This document shows, one piece after another, positions 33,958-46,406 of a stretch of DNA of 64,000 nucleotides. Below the pieces are notes generated by a model. That model ran no database searches. It was not told where the DNA came from and saw nothing but the letters and a program-made list of their open reading frames with translations. Location: the NCBI GenBank assembly GCA_900169235.1, contig FWCC01000111.1, forward strand, positions 24,349 to 88,348. Reading direction: 5' to 3'. Both the position numbers and the translations under genes were made by a program. The DNA is from Zarea fungicola (taxonomy: Eukaryota; Ascomycota; Sordariomycetes; Hypocreales; Cordycipitaceae). Position 1 is the stretch's first letter, and each line of letters begins with the position of its first letter.

Positions 33958-36450
33958 ATGTCTGTCGAGGCTCCGTTGCGCCACTCCATCGGGAGTAGCC
34001 CTCACTTTGGCATGACCCATCAAGGCGACCAGTCTGCCAGCACAGACTCTGAAGGGGGGCGCTCTCCCTTTAAGACTCTGTAAGTATACAAGCATCTTGC
34101 CTTTGCCTCGTTGTCTCGCTTAATCTCTACTAATAATACCCTCGTCTCAAGCTCCTCCCCTCCCTCGGTCACCGGCTCAGGCTCTTTGCTACCCAGCTCC
34201 GCCAACAGAATATCGTCCAACTCGAATCATTTGCTAAGCCCCAGTGACATGGTTGGTCCATCGCCTGTCACCTCAAATGGTACCGAGGCTACCGAAATTG
34301 AAGATGATGTTGCCGACGACATGATGAGTCCCCAGGATGGTGACCCTACGCAACACTCCGAGGTTCGTCAACTAAAGGTTGCACGACTCTCTTCCATGTA
34401 TACTAAGACGGGAACAGCTTTCTCTTAGCACAGATTTTCCGGATAGTGTCCGTCAAAAGGGTCCTGGAGAATCAGATTCCGTTATTCATGCGCCAGAGAG
34501 TTTTCGAAGCTTTGTATGTCACACTATCAACTCACCTACTATTGCATGCATAAACTTACCATTGCCACAGACATCAAACGAGTCTACTGCGCGGCAAAGT
34601 CAATCCAGCGACAAATCATCTCCCAACATGGATAATGGCAGCCTATCGTCCTTTGCAAGCAGCCCACCCAACGTATGAACTGCTCCAACTCGACTCCATC
34701 CCTCTCTCTACACTGACTGACCGTCACCTATCCCCAGGCATACCAAAATCTTCCACCGGTAAAGACAGACGTTAAGCCAGTTAGGTACAGCCTTGACAGC
34801 GCTACTCCGCAAGCACAAGATCTCCAGGACATGCTTAGCGAAAGCAATCGCCTCCGCTCAAGTAGCACGAGCAGCCTTGAAAGTACGTATTAGTTTTCCC
34901 AGAGCAAGTCAATTCGTTTGCTTATTTTGTCAGAAATCGAGGAACAGACAGAAGCTGAGAGCGACGACGATGGGTACTCTGACGGTGAGAGACTCTTCGG
35001 CAGAGCGCAGTTGCGAGGACGGCACAACGAAATCGAGCGATTAAAGCTCTTGTTCAATACTGCCTGGGCCTGTTGTCTCGAATTCGGCAGCTACAACTCT
35101 CGACGGAAAAGGAGAGACTTGGGTAGCCCCTCCGACACCGACACCCATGTCTATGCTTGGCAGACATGCTGGAAGCTTTGCGAGCGCCTCTACAACGACG
35201 AAACTAGTGATAAGGACTCACTCAACGTCCGTGATGGCCTGAATCTATGCCGGAAGTTCTGCCAGGCCTTATTTGACTTGCGCCCCAGGGATGACGAGGT
35301 ATTGGACTCCATTTTACGCGTCAGCTTTGAAATGAACAATCAGTGAGGATCATTCTCTCTACTACCGCTCTACTAGTCGGAAAGCTAATATTTTGTCAGT
35401 CTGTACAGTGGCCAGGATAACCGAAACCTTCCAGAGGAGTTTAGAGAACGCACTCTGGATTTTTATGTCACACTCTGCCACCGACTGATGAAACAACGAA
35501 ATGAACTCCAGGACGAGTCGGACAGAGTATTGAAAGCCTGCTGGGCTTTAACCGAAGTTTTATTCAGTATTCGACAAACCAGACGCGACGGGCAGCCACC
35601 AGATGAGAATCTCTTTGTAGCCGCCATTGAAGCTACCTACAGTCTTAACGACCTCTTCCGAGAGGGGCTCAGCGCAGCTAGACCCGAGAGAAATACCCCT
35701 CGCCCAAGTCAGACCAGCTTCCCCTACCACTCACCTGAGCAGACCGGGAGGGAGAGTCGATCCTCTAATCACTCCTCGCGATCAAAGAGGGACGGTAGCA
35801 GCAAATCCTCGTATCAGGAGGAGCGCCCCAGGAAGCCCCTGCCACCGCCCGAGACGCCTGTCACTGAGTTCGAGGACACGCCCATTTCACCAGAGAGCCG
35901 ATCCCCACAGATGCCCAATATAATGGTTTTAGGTCCCAGCAGTGACGGTGGCCGTGGCGGTCGCTGGTCAAGCAACGCCTCCAATATGTCTAGCTTCTCC
36001 CACAGCAGCAACAGAACATCAAGCACGGCGACTACAACAACCGCCACTGAAGACCACAACGTGACCCGCGCAAAGATTTTGGTCTTGCGCGCTGCCGTCC
36101 AACTGGGATTTAACAAGGAAGCCATTGTCGATGTGAAGACTGGGGCCTCGGCACTACAGAAGTTTGTATCATCACTTCAGCCCGGTGCCTTTGGCTCTCT
36201 CCCGACGCATGCCACACTGTTGCAGCAGTACAGGGAGTCGATTGTTACCGACGGATTCGTGCCCCGCAGCAACTTTGTGCTCTCCTCTCGCACAAAGCGG
36301 GTTTCTGTTCAGGACTTGGCCAAGTCGGTGCAGGTTATGATCAACACCTCACCTTCTCGGTTCGGTTACTTGAGAGAGCTGTTCAAGTTTGTCTGCAGCT
36401 TTCCTCTCGAGGAAGCAGATTCACGGCGGAATCTAATCATACAAGTTTAA
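33958..36450 (+). CDS. Conserved fungal protein of unknown function, seven exons
   Basis: Exons 33958-34079, 34152-34362, 34418-34513, 34571-34672, 34738-34882, 34934-35342 and 35400-36450 give 711 aa, with six introns of 51-72 bp that keep frame. The first 260 residues are Ser/Pro-rich and probably disordered (MSVEAPLRHSIGSS start). A structured region follows from about residue 250 (ERLFGRAQLRGRHNEIERLK, then AWQTCWKLCERLYND and LNLCRKFCQALFDLRP). Another Ser/Pro/Arg-rich linker runs from about residue 460 to 560, then a folded C-terminus (RAKILVLRAAVQLGFNKEA, ending RRNLIIQV). I do not recognise a named function; it looks like a conserved ascomycete scaffold or regulator. The exon 2 acceptor could instead lie at 34197, 45 bp later, in the same frame. 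Confidence 0.9.
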
Positions 36451-37181
36451 AAATCGTACAACTAGATGAAAACCTCACGACTGTGCTGTCCAAAGCTGGC
36501 AAAATCGCGAACAATGCGACATCTATGACACCTTGTCGACATCCATGACGGCCCCGTGTACAGCGGTCTCGATCTTTTCTGGGGGCACTGAATCACGGCG
36601 GGCAAAAACGGCCACGACATTAAGTACAGATTTTTCTTTTTCTTCTTCTTGGTGTGGGGATAGCGCACGGATAATTGGCCGATATGGTCTTTTGGTGCGA
36701 TATTCGCGCTACAGCCGCACTCACCTCGTCGTGTTGTGCACCGTCAGCCGTCTCTCATGACCAACCCACACTCGCGCACGGCGGCAGGCAGACGTACACG
36801 TTCGCTTTCCCTCAGCACGTTTAGAACAAACAACAAACCATCACAGATCACAAATACACCAAGATACCCTAGCATTCGTTACCGATGAGACATGACTATT
36901 TTCTTTCATTCTTGAATATGATACTTCTTTTTCTATTCCTATTTATATAGTCAAAGATTCTTCTTTATATCTATTTAACAAATTTGTTGAAGCGCTTTTA
37001 AAACTGATAATCCAGCCCGCTATGTAATGAGGCTAATGTAGTGTGCCATACGGCGTTCATGTGATCATAAAACATGTCAAGACTCCTTCCCGCACTTCAA
37101 GATATGAACGAAGGACTCATTGTTTAAGATTTCTATCTAGCTATTCTGTGGCTTATTCTTGGCAATCCGACACTGCTACGT

Positions 37182-37529
37182 CTAGGCGCCAGTCTCTCTG
37201 GTGGCCTCCTTCGCCTCATGGATCTCACCGGTGACTTCCTTCACCTCTTGAGTCTCCCCTGTGACTTGATTCAAATCTTGAAGCTTCGGCCACTCAGGCG
37301 TACAGACTAGTCCGTCAACTTTTGCCGGCCGAAACAAACTGATAAAAAGAAGAAAATTAGTCAAAATGATACAAATATGAGGGTATCTCGGCAGGAAAAC
37401 GAAAATCGCATCTTTATCCCAGGGTATATTTCCAAAACGCCAAGCCAAGAACCTCTCCAAAAAGCCAATCAGCCGTATATCGTTGGCCCACAAGGCATCC
37501 AAATTTTGATCCCTCTCGTATAGCCAAGG
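37182..37529 (-). other. Unassigned open frame with a hydrophobic segment and 10-residue repeats
   Basis: The minus strand is open for 115 codons without any ATG, so it could only be a terminal exon or a relic. It reads as a protein-like sequence with aromatic-rich start (LERFLAWRFGNIPWDKD), a hydrophobic helix CIILTNFLLFISLF, and a tail of about 2.5 copies of a 10-residue charged repeat: VTGETQEVKE, VTGEIHEAKE, ATRET. The DNA repeat unit is 30 bp. No donor exon was identified. Unknown; low confidence that it is expressed. Confidence 0.3.
37187..37262 (-). repeat. Degenerate 30-bp tandem repeat, about 2.5 copies
   Basis: Plus-strand units begin with GTGAC/GTGGC and contain TTC(C)TTC(A/G)CCTC-type cores (…ggtgacttccttcacctc…). 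They encode the charged 10-residue repeat of the minus-strand open frame. Differences between copies are mostly silent or conservative. Confidence 0.65.
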
Positions 37530-38068
37530 TCACCAAGAAAAGAAATTGGGTCCGTGTAACCCAGTGTAACGGGGGGGGCAGGCCGAAAGGCTCCGCCTCG
37601 GCAGTTGGTAGGTAAGGAAGAAGGAAAAGAGCTGTCGGCAAGAGGGCGTCGGGAACCCAGCCTCACAGTCACAAACTACACAGGTGCTGGCCCATGCCTG
37701 GTGATCAGCGGAAAGAATGAACAAGAAACAGTAACAGTGGTACAGTGCAGAGCCTGCATGCGGAGGGTGATGTCTGCCGTGTATAAAAAGGTCGAACAAT
37801 GACGAGCAAAGGATAGGCATCCCTTCTTCTTCTTCTTCCCCTTCTTTTTTTTGCACGCAACAGTATGGACTCCAGATAATAGCATCGACATGAAGAACTA
37901 ATGAGCAAGGAGGCAAGAAAAGACCATCAAAAAGGTGAGAGTATCAAAGAAGAAGCATTGGTGACAACAGCATAACCCACACAATAGATGACAGCCTTCT
38001 AGTATCCCCAAAGATGGAAAGGGGCAATGCAATCTTTGCTCAGACAAGAGGTTCAAGGAGCCAAAGAA

Positions 38069-40369
38069 TCATCCTGTGCCGTCATCGTGCGTCATCTCTA
38101 GCAACTCTGATATCTGTACTTCGGTGGGCGGAGTTGCGGGAGAGGCTTCGATAGTGCCAGGCATCGCGTTGTTAATCGCGGTGGCATTTACGATTTCTTC
38201 GGCTTCCCTTGCCTCTTCTTCGGTCATTGGCCTGGTGAGAAGGAAATCAATCAAGTTGCACTCTTCAGCGGTGAGGATCATGGACTGGTCCTCGGCATGC
38301 ACTCCGCCGCCTGGCTCAAAGTCGTAAAAGGCTGGGAACACGCCTACCCCTACCTCGTTGCCCTCCAAGTCCGTATAGAGGTCATCTGGTGACGGCTCTG
38401 GCCTGTTTTCCTCTTCTGGCAAACTGGCTGTTCCTGCATCTCCGGGGGCATCTGCCCTCTCATCCCCTGCCGCCGCTTCCAACGGTGCCGGCAGGGCTCC
38501 GTGGGCTTCCGCCGCGACTTCCTCTGTTCCCGCACCGCCAATCTCGGTACCATCCAAGGGCTGGGCTACTTGATCCAGTACGAAGAATGCTTGCGTCATC
38601 AACAAATCGTTGTCGAGCAGTCCGACCGGTCGAAACTCAGGCTGGCTGGGTCCCGGAATTGGTGCCACTTCCAGAGTCGGAAACGATGCATATTGGTCAT
38701 TTTGCATCATCAGCGGCCCTCCCAGTCCAGTGGCAGTGTACTGGTTCATGTAACACTGAGCTTGGTTGAATTGCGGTGTATCTTGTGCCCACGGGGCGAA
38801 ATCATCCCCGACAGTCTGAGTCCAGGTCTTGGGGCGCTGTGAGGAAGTGGCATGCGAGATCTTGGCCATCTTAGATGGAGGGATGATGGAGGTTGTGAAG
38901 CAAGGCAGTTCCAGACCTTCTAGGTTCAACTCTGGTTCAGCGGAGGAACCCCGTTTCCTTTTCTTGCCTCGGATACCTTTACAGGTTGTTATCGGAGCTT
39001 GCTGACTGGGATCTTCTGCCACTTGTCGTTTCTGTTTACGAGCCCTTTGCCGCGTCGGTTTGGCCCGTCCTGTTGTGGCTGAAGCGCTTTGCGGCACCTG
39101 CATCTGCGGCATCGGGTGCATTGGAGCCATGGGAACTCGTTGCCGTTGCCACGCGTATACCTTCTGGCCATGTGGCCCTGCGAGCATCGGTCCCAAGTTC
39201 ATGGCATTGCTCTGAATGTTGCTAGAAGATCCCGCCAACGTCGGCAAATTGCTTGTCGTCATCGAGCCGAGTGGCACACCGGCCTCCATTCGCAGGAGCT
39301 GCTTGCGCTCCCGCTGGAACCAATCGACGTTGGAACTATTCAAATGTTAGCGGTCATCTCTTAAGTAAATGAAACTCCAAATACAAAAGCAAAATAAAAA
39401 GAGAAATCACCATATTTACGGGATTGTAGTAGAGTATTCTGCCTCCACACCAGTTCTGGCGCTGTCTTGGCCATCAATGGTCAGGTCCCCTTCGTGTGGC
39501 TGTCTTGGCTCGTTCTCGATGCTTGCTTCGATCATGCTCTGGTGATGCTGTGGCAGCGCTTGGTACTGCATACCTGGGTAGTCTATTCTACCATGCTCCT
39601 GTAATGTCCCATGGAACTGTGTGCCTTGGTGCTGAATTATATCTTTCTCCGATGAGTGTCGATACTGCCGTGGCCTTGGATACTGTATTGCATGTCGCTG
39701 CTGCTGCTGCTGTAGATCCTGATAAATTAATATATTTTGCTGCCCTTGTAACTCTTGATACACTGATGTCTGTTGATGTAAAGGATTTTGATATTGTAAG
39801 GCTTGTTGGTCCAGTAGACTTTGATCATGTGGAAGCTCTTGCTGGTCGAGTTGAACTTGATACTGTGATCTCCGTTGCTGTTGTAATACATTCGGCTCGG
39901 CCACTACCCTAATTTCTTGAGCTTGTCTGATTTCTGCTTCTCTTTGCAGACGTTCTTGGACCAGCATTTCGCGTGTAAAGTATTTTACACATCCAGTACG
40001 TCTGGGTACGCTTTTCAGCAGAGGGAGAAGGAGGAAGAAGGGGGCAGTGTTAGCTGTCCATTCCAGGCTGTTTGAACAGAACAACATTCGTACTCCCTTT
40101 TTGGACGAAAAAAAGGCGAAAGGTACACAAACCGAAGAGAAGATACAAAGGGAGGCAGAATGGATGGAAAGCAGGTGGGGGGATACTTACTTGAACCTGG
40201 CTGCTGTTGAATACGATGTCCTTACATATTTCATTTGCTCTTCGGTAACCAACCGACCGAACTTCCTCGGGAATTCTTCCGCGGTCTCCGGGTCCTTCGC
40301 GCGGTGGACGTACCACATTCTAAGAACCCATAGGATCTCTTCATCAGAGTATTGTGACTTGCCACCCAT
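38069..40369 (-). CDS. Glutamine-rich, probably nuclear protein of unknown function
   Basis: Exons complement(38069..39335, 39420..40010, 40191..40369) give about 678 aa. Exon 1 (60 aa) is a compact conserved-looking domain starting MGGKSQYSDEEILWVLRMWY with a helical pattern that could bind DNA or protein. Exon 2 is glutamine-rich (LQQQRRSQYQVQLDQQ, then DLQQQQQRH), with about ten Q-L/Y-Q units. Exon 3 begins NVDWFQRERKQLLRME, has a basic stretch RARKQKRQ and GKKRKRG (likely nuclear signals), and ends acidic with a helix-rich tail (LTAEECNLIDFLL). Such a composition suits a transcriptional coactivator, but that is inference. Intron 2's acceptor could be at 40002-40003 instead of 40011-40012; both keep frame. 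Confidence 0.82.
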
Positions 40370-43300
40370 GGCTACTTGTGGAGATGTGGAATGTTAGAAT
40401 TTGTAGCTGTATTTAAAGCGTTAAATTAAGATCAGAATTTCTCTATTATTTCGGTCGTATTCAAAAACAGGCGCTTTGTCAGTCGTAGATGTGCTGGTGT
40501 GATGTAAAACGTCGCAATGGTGGGTGGTGAGGATTGAGAGCTGGCGGGAAGATTAGGATAAAAGAAGAGAGGGTGTGCAAACGGATTAAATGTGTTTTTC
40601 TGCACACAAACTGTATGTATGCTTAAACATGATTATTGACAACGATTTCTTTGGGTCTTTTGGTGGTTGAGCAGCATAAAACAAATAAGCCTACCTGCTG
40701 TGCAGGCCGAGGTGAAAGGAAGGAGAAAGAAAATCTACTCACAGGTAGAGGCAGGTGAATCCAAAGGGTAAATAAAGGGCAAAGGAACTTGATAAAGACT
40801 GTTCCACTTGAAAGAGATTTTGGAAACTGAAAGTTGTAATAGTTTTCCCTTCTTACCCTTCTCTTGGGTTCCTCTCTTTGCTAAAGCTAAAAGCAGAGGA
40901 CTCTGGAAAAGTAGCTGGAAACAAACGCCTTTTCGCGGGAGGGGCCAAGTTGTCAGGATTCAAGCGCTTTTTATATCCACGAGTGGTTTGAGAATCACAA
41001 GTCTCCCATCTCTGTCTTTGTAAGATGGTCCTGGTAATACCATTCTGTCGTTTAATCGTGGAGAGAGGGGTGTGGGAAGAGAGTGTGAACGAGAAGGGGG
41101 GAAACAAGTCACGCCCTCGTTTTTCTTTCCATTTCTGGGGCTCTCTTGATTCGAAGATGCACAAAACCTGACGCCAGGCGTTGCAGTCTACAGTTTAAGG
41201 CGTCTTCGTCTTCGTCTTGACCCCCAAAAGTCAACTTCGTCGCGCTTCAGCCAAGCCTTTATAATTTTGTAGCATGTCTTCAAATCAAGCCATACTAACG
41301 GTTTGTTTTCTTCTTTTCTTTATTGAAGATTAAGTGATGTCATGTAAAGTTAATCTCCAAGCGATCTTGGAGCTAGCATCTTTGTACTCTTCCAAACGAA
41401 ACTGTCCCAGAGACACTGACAACGATCACGATCACGGACAAGAACCGTCATTGACGGCCATACAAACATTGCTCCTCCACTTATGGGAGATCGTTTCTGA
41501 TTCCCATCTCTGGGGATAAAATAGTCTCCCTCAAAAAACACATGGTCTGCCCAACTTGAACCCCTTCTTTGTGTTTTTGTCCCCCTCTGTATTTCATGCG
41601 TCTCACCTCTATTCTTTTCTCCGTTGGTAGCTCGTGTTGCCAGTTGACTGCTCCAGAAAATTTGCTCGGAGTGTCACCACCGCCTTCCTGTGATACTCCA
41701 GACAGGCAGGACAGTTTCTCCTGCTGCATATCACCAACAGCAGCTTAGCAACACCGTTTCCTACACTGCCGTACAGGTAAGCAGCACGGATCCTTGGATA
41801 CATCATTCGCAGCCAGACGACTTCTTAATCCCGTGAAAATTTCAAAACATCAACCTGAGACACATGTGCGGTATTTTTAGTTCGTGGTTGGCAGCTGGAG
41901 AAGAGGATCATTTAAGCTGGCGGCGCAAAGGAAACGGAATGGGGCGGCAACTGGCTGGTACCATTGGCATCTATACCCCGTTTCAGACAAACTTACCTAA
42001 ATAAATGTCCTGATTCGGGACCAAATGTCTTCTTTTGTTTATACTCGTCGGTTTGCGGAGCTGCCATTATTGGATAGCTTGCAAATAGCTTGCAGTGAAT
42101 CGAGACCTTGTCCTGGGAGAGGTCGCGTGGAAACCGAGCATCATTATAGAGGAAGTGAGGCTACCAGGAGGCATACCCCCATGAGGGGGTGTATTTCGTT
42201 TTTTTAAACTTGTCTCTTTAGGAAGAAAAATCGATTGTGCGAGAAAGCCTGAGCCAAGTCGGTATTCGTTTTCGCTGTCTCGTTTTATTTTCGATCTGCT
42301 GGGAATCAGGCATGGGTGTGGCGTGGTCATGCGGACAGTTTGCCAAGCATGATTCGCAGTTGCAGAAAAAAAAAAGGAAGTTGAGCCTGCCTCATCTTCC
42401 ATAATTGACTTTCAAATTGTATAGTGTCATCGACTAGAGCTACTCTGGCATTGTTGTCGGTGAAATAGCCTTCGTATTATTAAAGCAAATGACGGTTGGC
42501 AATTTTGGTGGTCGTATTAGAAGAGCGAGTCGGCAGCCAACACAAACTAGTTAATTTTGAAAGCCGTCAGTGAGAAATATAGATGATTTACACGCATCCC
42601 TTTCACTACCCATGCCAAGCACCGCAACACTCCAACTGATCAATCCGAGCCCAAGTTGTTCGTTGGCAAGCTTTTCCCATGCTGCCTAGGAAGGACCTCT
42701 CAGAGTTCTACTAGCTTTGTAGAGCCGTGGCAGTCACGAGAATCGGACGCGTTGAGCAAGTTAGCTCATTAAAAGTCCAATGAATTACCAGGTACCCGCG
42801 CCTTATGAGAGTGCTCCGTGAGAACGCACGAGACTCCGCTGTATCTTGAGAATGAGTGACATGCCCCTTAAAGGCTGGCTTTCGGACTACTATCGTAAAC
42901 AGTTCGTAAACCCATCGCAGTATTCGTGAGACACTCACAGTTGCCATCGGTTCGGCCAAGCCACAGCTGGAACTCGGGTGGTCACTACTGTGGCCGGATA
43001 AAGTTAACCCAGAATTCATCACCTGCATTCTTTTTCAAACAACCTCCCAAACATTCTCACGTGGGGTAGTTAGTGGCTGGGCAGATTTTACTCAAGAGTG
43101 GCTGTTGCGCAACCAGACTTGAGTTCTGGCAAGGATGCTTCCGCTGCAACAATGAATCCAAAGAATTAGCCGCCAACTATGTGTCTAAATTTGAGCCGAC
43201 CACCCCATTTCCAGCCATAGTTATCAGTATTTTCCCTTTACTCCGTAATTAGATACTCATTGTGGGGCCCACGTACCGCCATTAGATGCACCCCACAAGG

Positions 43301-44324
43301 ATCAACCTTGTATTGCCTTTTAATCTCTTTTTTCTTTCTATTTCTTTCTCTTCCTTCCACTTACTCGGCCCTTTTTACCCTCATCACGAGACCGCCCGAA
43401 GGTGGAAGGGTCTTGGTCTTCGTCCAAAACGCGCCAAAAGAAGCACTCAAAGCCACGAGGCGCCTCCTTCACTTGAGAAACTGGTCAAAGAGCAGTCCTT
43501 GTCGGGTCTTCTAGAAATGGGCACCGGTAATAGCAAAGCGAGTAATTGACAGACAGATTTTCCTAAACGGCAATTCGCCGTTGCCAGCGGGTGAGGATCC
43601 GCTCTGTTGCCGCTGCCGCTGCCGCTGCCGCTGAGCCACCCTTGTCTTGAATGGTCCTCGCTAACCTCGACACCACTCAAACATGGTCTTTACCGCTGCT
43701 GTGGACCGACCACGAACGGTAATATCGACGAGACGGGACGCTCCATTCACGACTTTGCCTTACCCACATGGCTGTAATCAAACTTTTAAGCATTCTCGGG
43801 CGATATCAGCTATCGTTGACTACCTAACCGCAATAGAATGATACTCGAAAAAGCCGGGCGGCTAGTAAAACACATGACAACATGAGCAACACATGGCAAA
43901 TGACATGTGCCGTACTCACTCAGCCTTCTACTTTTCTGATTGCACAAAAGAGTTGGGCACAAACAGCTGCAAACTGTCCAAGTTGTTGTATTTTGTCAAA
44001 TTCTCTCTTGTCTTCTATCATCGTGGTATCTGTAAAGCAACCTAATCATTAAAAAGCCAAATAGCCAAAGTAACAGTCGTCCTTGAGTGAGTTCCTGTAG
44101 ATGCAAATCCCCCCCTGTGTTCCAATAAAAGCTTTCCGGGCTGTAAATGCAGGGTTATTTTTTCCGAAATAAAACAAAAACAAATGAAGGCAAAAAAAAA
44201 AATCTGTTCAATCATCATTCCAAAAACGCTGTGCGCGGGTACGGGGTCCAAAACGCCTGAAGGGGGGGGGGGTCAAATCAAATCAGAATGAGAATCCGTA
44301 ACGCCAAATGTTTTACTTGCATCC
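40370..44324. other. Long intergenic region (4 kb)
   Basis: No recognised gene. Candidate short frames, for example 42711-43028 minus (105 codons, true ATG) and 43286-43549 plus (87 codons, hydrophobic start), have no family signal. A CCGCTG hexamer is repeated about five times at 43606-43634; a TTCGTC/CTTCGT repeat lies at 41201-41218; TACTCCGTA occurs at 43239-43247; an 11-G run lies at 44262-44272. Confidence 0.55.
43606..43634. repeat. Hexanucleotide microsatellite (GCCGCT)n
   Basis: Four to five perfect head-to-tail copies of a GCCGCT unit in non-coding DNA. Confidence 0.85.
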
Positions 44325-46406
44325 TCAAACACCGCCGTATATCTCCCTTTTCATTGTTTCCAGTCTGTACCGCATGTCGATAAGGTTGGCGACCTTCTCC
44401 TCTGGAGGATGCTCCAGAGCTGCAATCTGATAGTGCAGACTCTCGTATTTAGCGTAAACAGCCTTGAACTTGGTTGCCTTGTTCATTATGTCTTGTGGCA
44501 CTTGATCGATTGCACGGCGTTTAGTAGTACCTGGCTTGTCATCCACGGCCGCCTTGCGCTTCTTAGCCAGAGGCCGATGATCAGATTCAATATCAGATGC
44601 ATTCGTCGGAGGTGACGATGCCAAAGGCGAAGATTTCATGGGCGATGTGTTGTTCTTGGGCTTGTTAGGAGCAGGTTTGGCTACAGGCTTTGACGAGCTA
44701 TGCAACGCTGGGGCTCGTTCTTTGAGCTTGGAGCCGCTTGGCGGTAGTGGTCTCTGCTTCAATCTCTTCGAAAGTGGTGTACCTGAGCTCGAGCTAGACG
44801 AGTCATCCTCATAGTGAGGGCGTTTTGCTGGAGCGGGCCTAGCAACTGGCTTGGGTGCTGGACGTGGTGCAGGCGCTTTGGCGACGGTGGGTTTGGGTTT
44901 TGGCTTTGGCGCCGGCTGTGCCTCGTCACCTGACGAATCAGAGTTTTCAATAATGGCCTGAGACAAGACTCGGGTGCCATTTGACTTTGTTGCGGCTGCT
45001 TTTGGCTTCGTGGGCGATGGCTTGGGCAGGGCCGCCTTCGACTTGGTAGTTGGCAAGGGTCGTTTTGGCGCGGGCTCTTTGGCGAGCTTTTTCAGTTTCG
45101 AGGCCCCTGTTCCTGAATTCGACCTTGACATGCTCTCACCGCCGGCCCTGCTTCGTTCACTGCTCAAGCTTTGGCTGTCCCCATCATCTTTCGATGTTGA
45201 GCTGTCATCTGCCCTTTGTACCTTGATCTTAGGGGTAGGTAAAGCAGGGCCCTTGGCCAAAGAAGCCTGAAGACGGCTGAGGTTCTTGCCCTTGCCGCGT
45301 TCTTCCTTCCTCAGCAATTTCTGCCACTCTGGTTCAGAGGCGGAGAGCCTTTGTTTGTCGTATTGTCGGATGGCATTCTCGATTGCGATTTCTCGGTCTT
45401 CTTGTTTGTCGTAGGCGTATTCCCAGACATCGAGCTCCTTCCAGTAGTTCTTCTTCAAGTTCCAGAGTTTCTTGTCTGAGTTGTATTCTGCCGTCTTTTC
45501 CAAACAAGACTTGAAGTCCTCCGGTTTTCCTGTCCATTTTTCGCGGAGATATTCTACTGAGCGTTCTCCAACAGCAAGCTCATGTACAAGAGAAACTCTT
45601 ATTTCCTTTGCACGCTCAAATGCTTGTTGTGAAGACGACATGGCCGCGACGGGAGGTGGTGGCGGGTTATGGATTGGTGAGGTCGCTAGCGACCTTGGAA
45701 CTGCGTTGTATCCAGATAGCATCTTGCTCTTGGGCTTTGCAGCTTTTGCTGAACCAGAAGCCTTCTCAGTCAGATGCGCCCTTTATTAAGTTAGTATGGG
45801 ATGCTAGGCGTGGATGTGTGCAAGCACGTGGGCAGGGCATACCGCTCCTTGGCAGATTGTCTGGCTGACAATCCATTTTGCAATACATCAACATCAGAAT
45901 CCACACCAGATCCTGACCCTTTACTCGAAGAGGTCGCTTTCGCTCTTGTCTTGGCTTGACGGGGCTTTGTGAAAATGCTAGTAGTGTTGGGTAACCGAGC
46001 GGCCACTCGGGTCGATTCGAAAGGTCTCGTCATATATAGATCGTATGGTGCGGAGTTTTCGGGAGGTGCTATGCGGTGGGACTTTGTGCCGTAGTGAAGT
46101 GTCTAGATTAAACTATTAGCATCACAGTGATTCCTCGAGGTGGCTGTCGGTGGGAATGCAGATTCCAAGGGCGGCTCGACGCAGTTTCATGCGTCTGGAT
46201 AGAAACAGCAAGCCTTGGGTTCCAGTACGTACAGGTGCTTTTCCAAGCGACAGCCGAATGGAGCCTCCGTCCCGTACCGCTTTAACGAGACTATCGACCA
46301 GATTGCCGCTGAGCGAGAAAGCAAAGGCCTGGGGGGGTAGCGGCGTTTCCTGGCCAAGCGGGCCCTGCAGAAGCAGGCCGGCCTCGGGAATTTTGAGAGA
46401 ATTCAT
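44325..46406 (-). CDS. RNA polymerase II elongation factor ELL
   Basis: Exons complement(44325..45780, 45843..46102, 46233..46406), introns 62 and 130 bp, give 629 aa. ELL suppresses pausing by RNA polymerase II and works with EAF partners in the nucleus. The N-terminal ELL domain starts MNSLKIPEAGLLLQGPLG and continues across the first junction (SLGKAP|TLHYGTKSH). The middle is basic, proline- and serine-rich and probably disordered (PKPSPTKPKAAATKS, APAPRPAPKPVARPAP). The C-terminal occludin-like helix region is KFKAVYAKYESLHYQIAALE then DMRYRLETMKREI, the ELL hallmark. Both ends identify the family; the N-terminal region also has FERAKEIRVSLVHELAVGE. Confidence 0.9.

Larger units (their letters stand above)
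36451..38068. other. Intergenic region with a candidate repeat-bearing open frame
   Basis: The 3' flanks of two convergent genes. AT-rich at 36890-37010. The minus strand holds an open frame at 37182-37529 described separately; apart from a G run at 37570-37576 (ggggggg) nothing else stands out. Confidence 0.5.
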
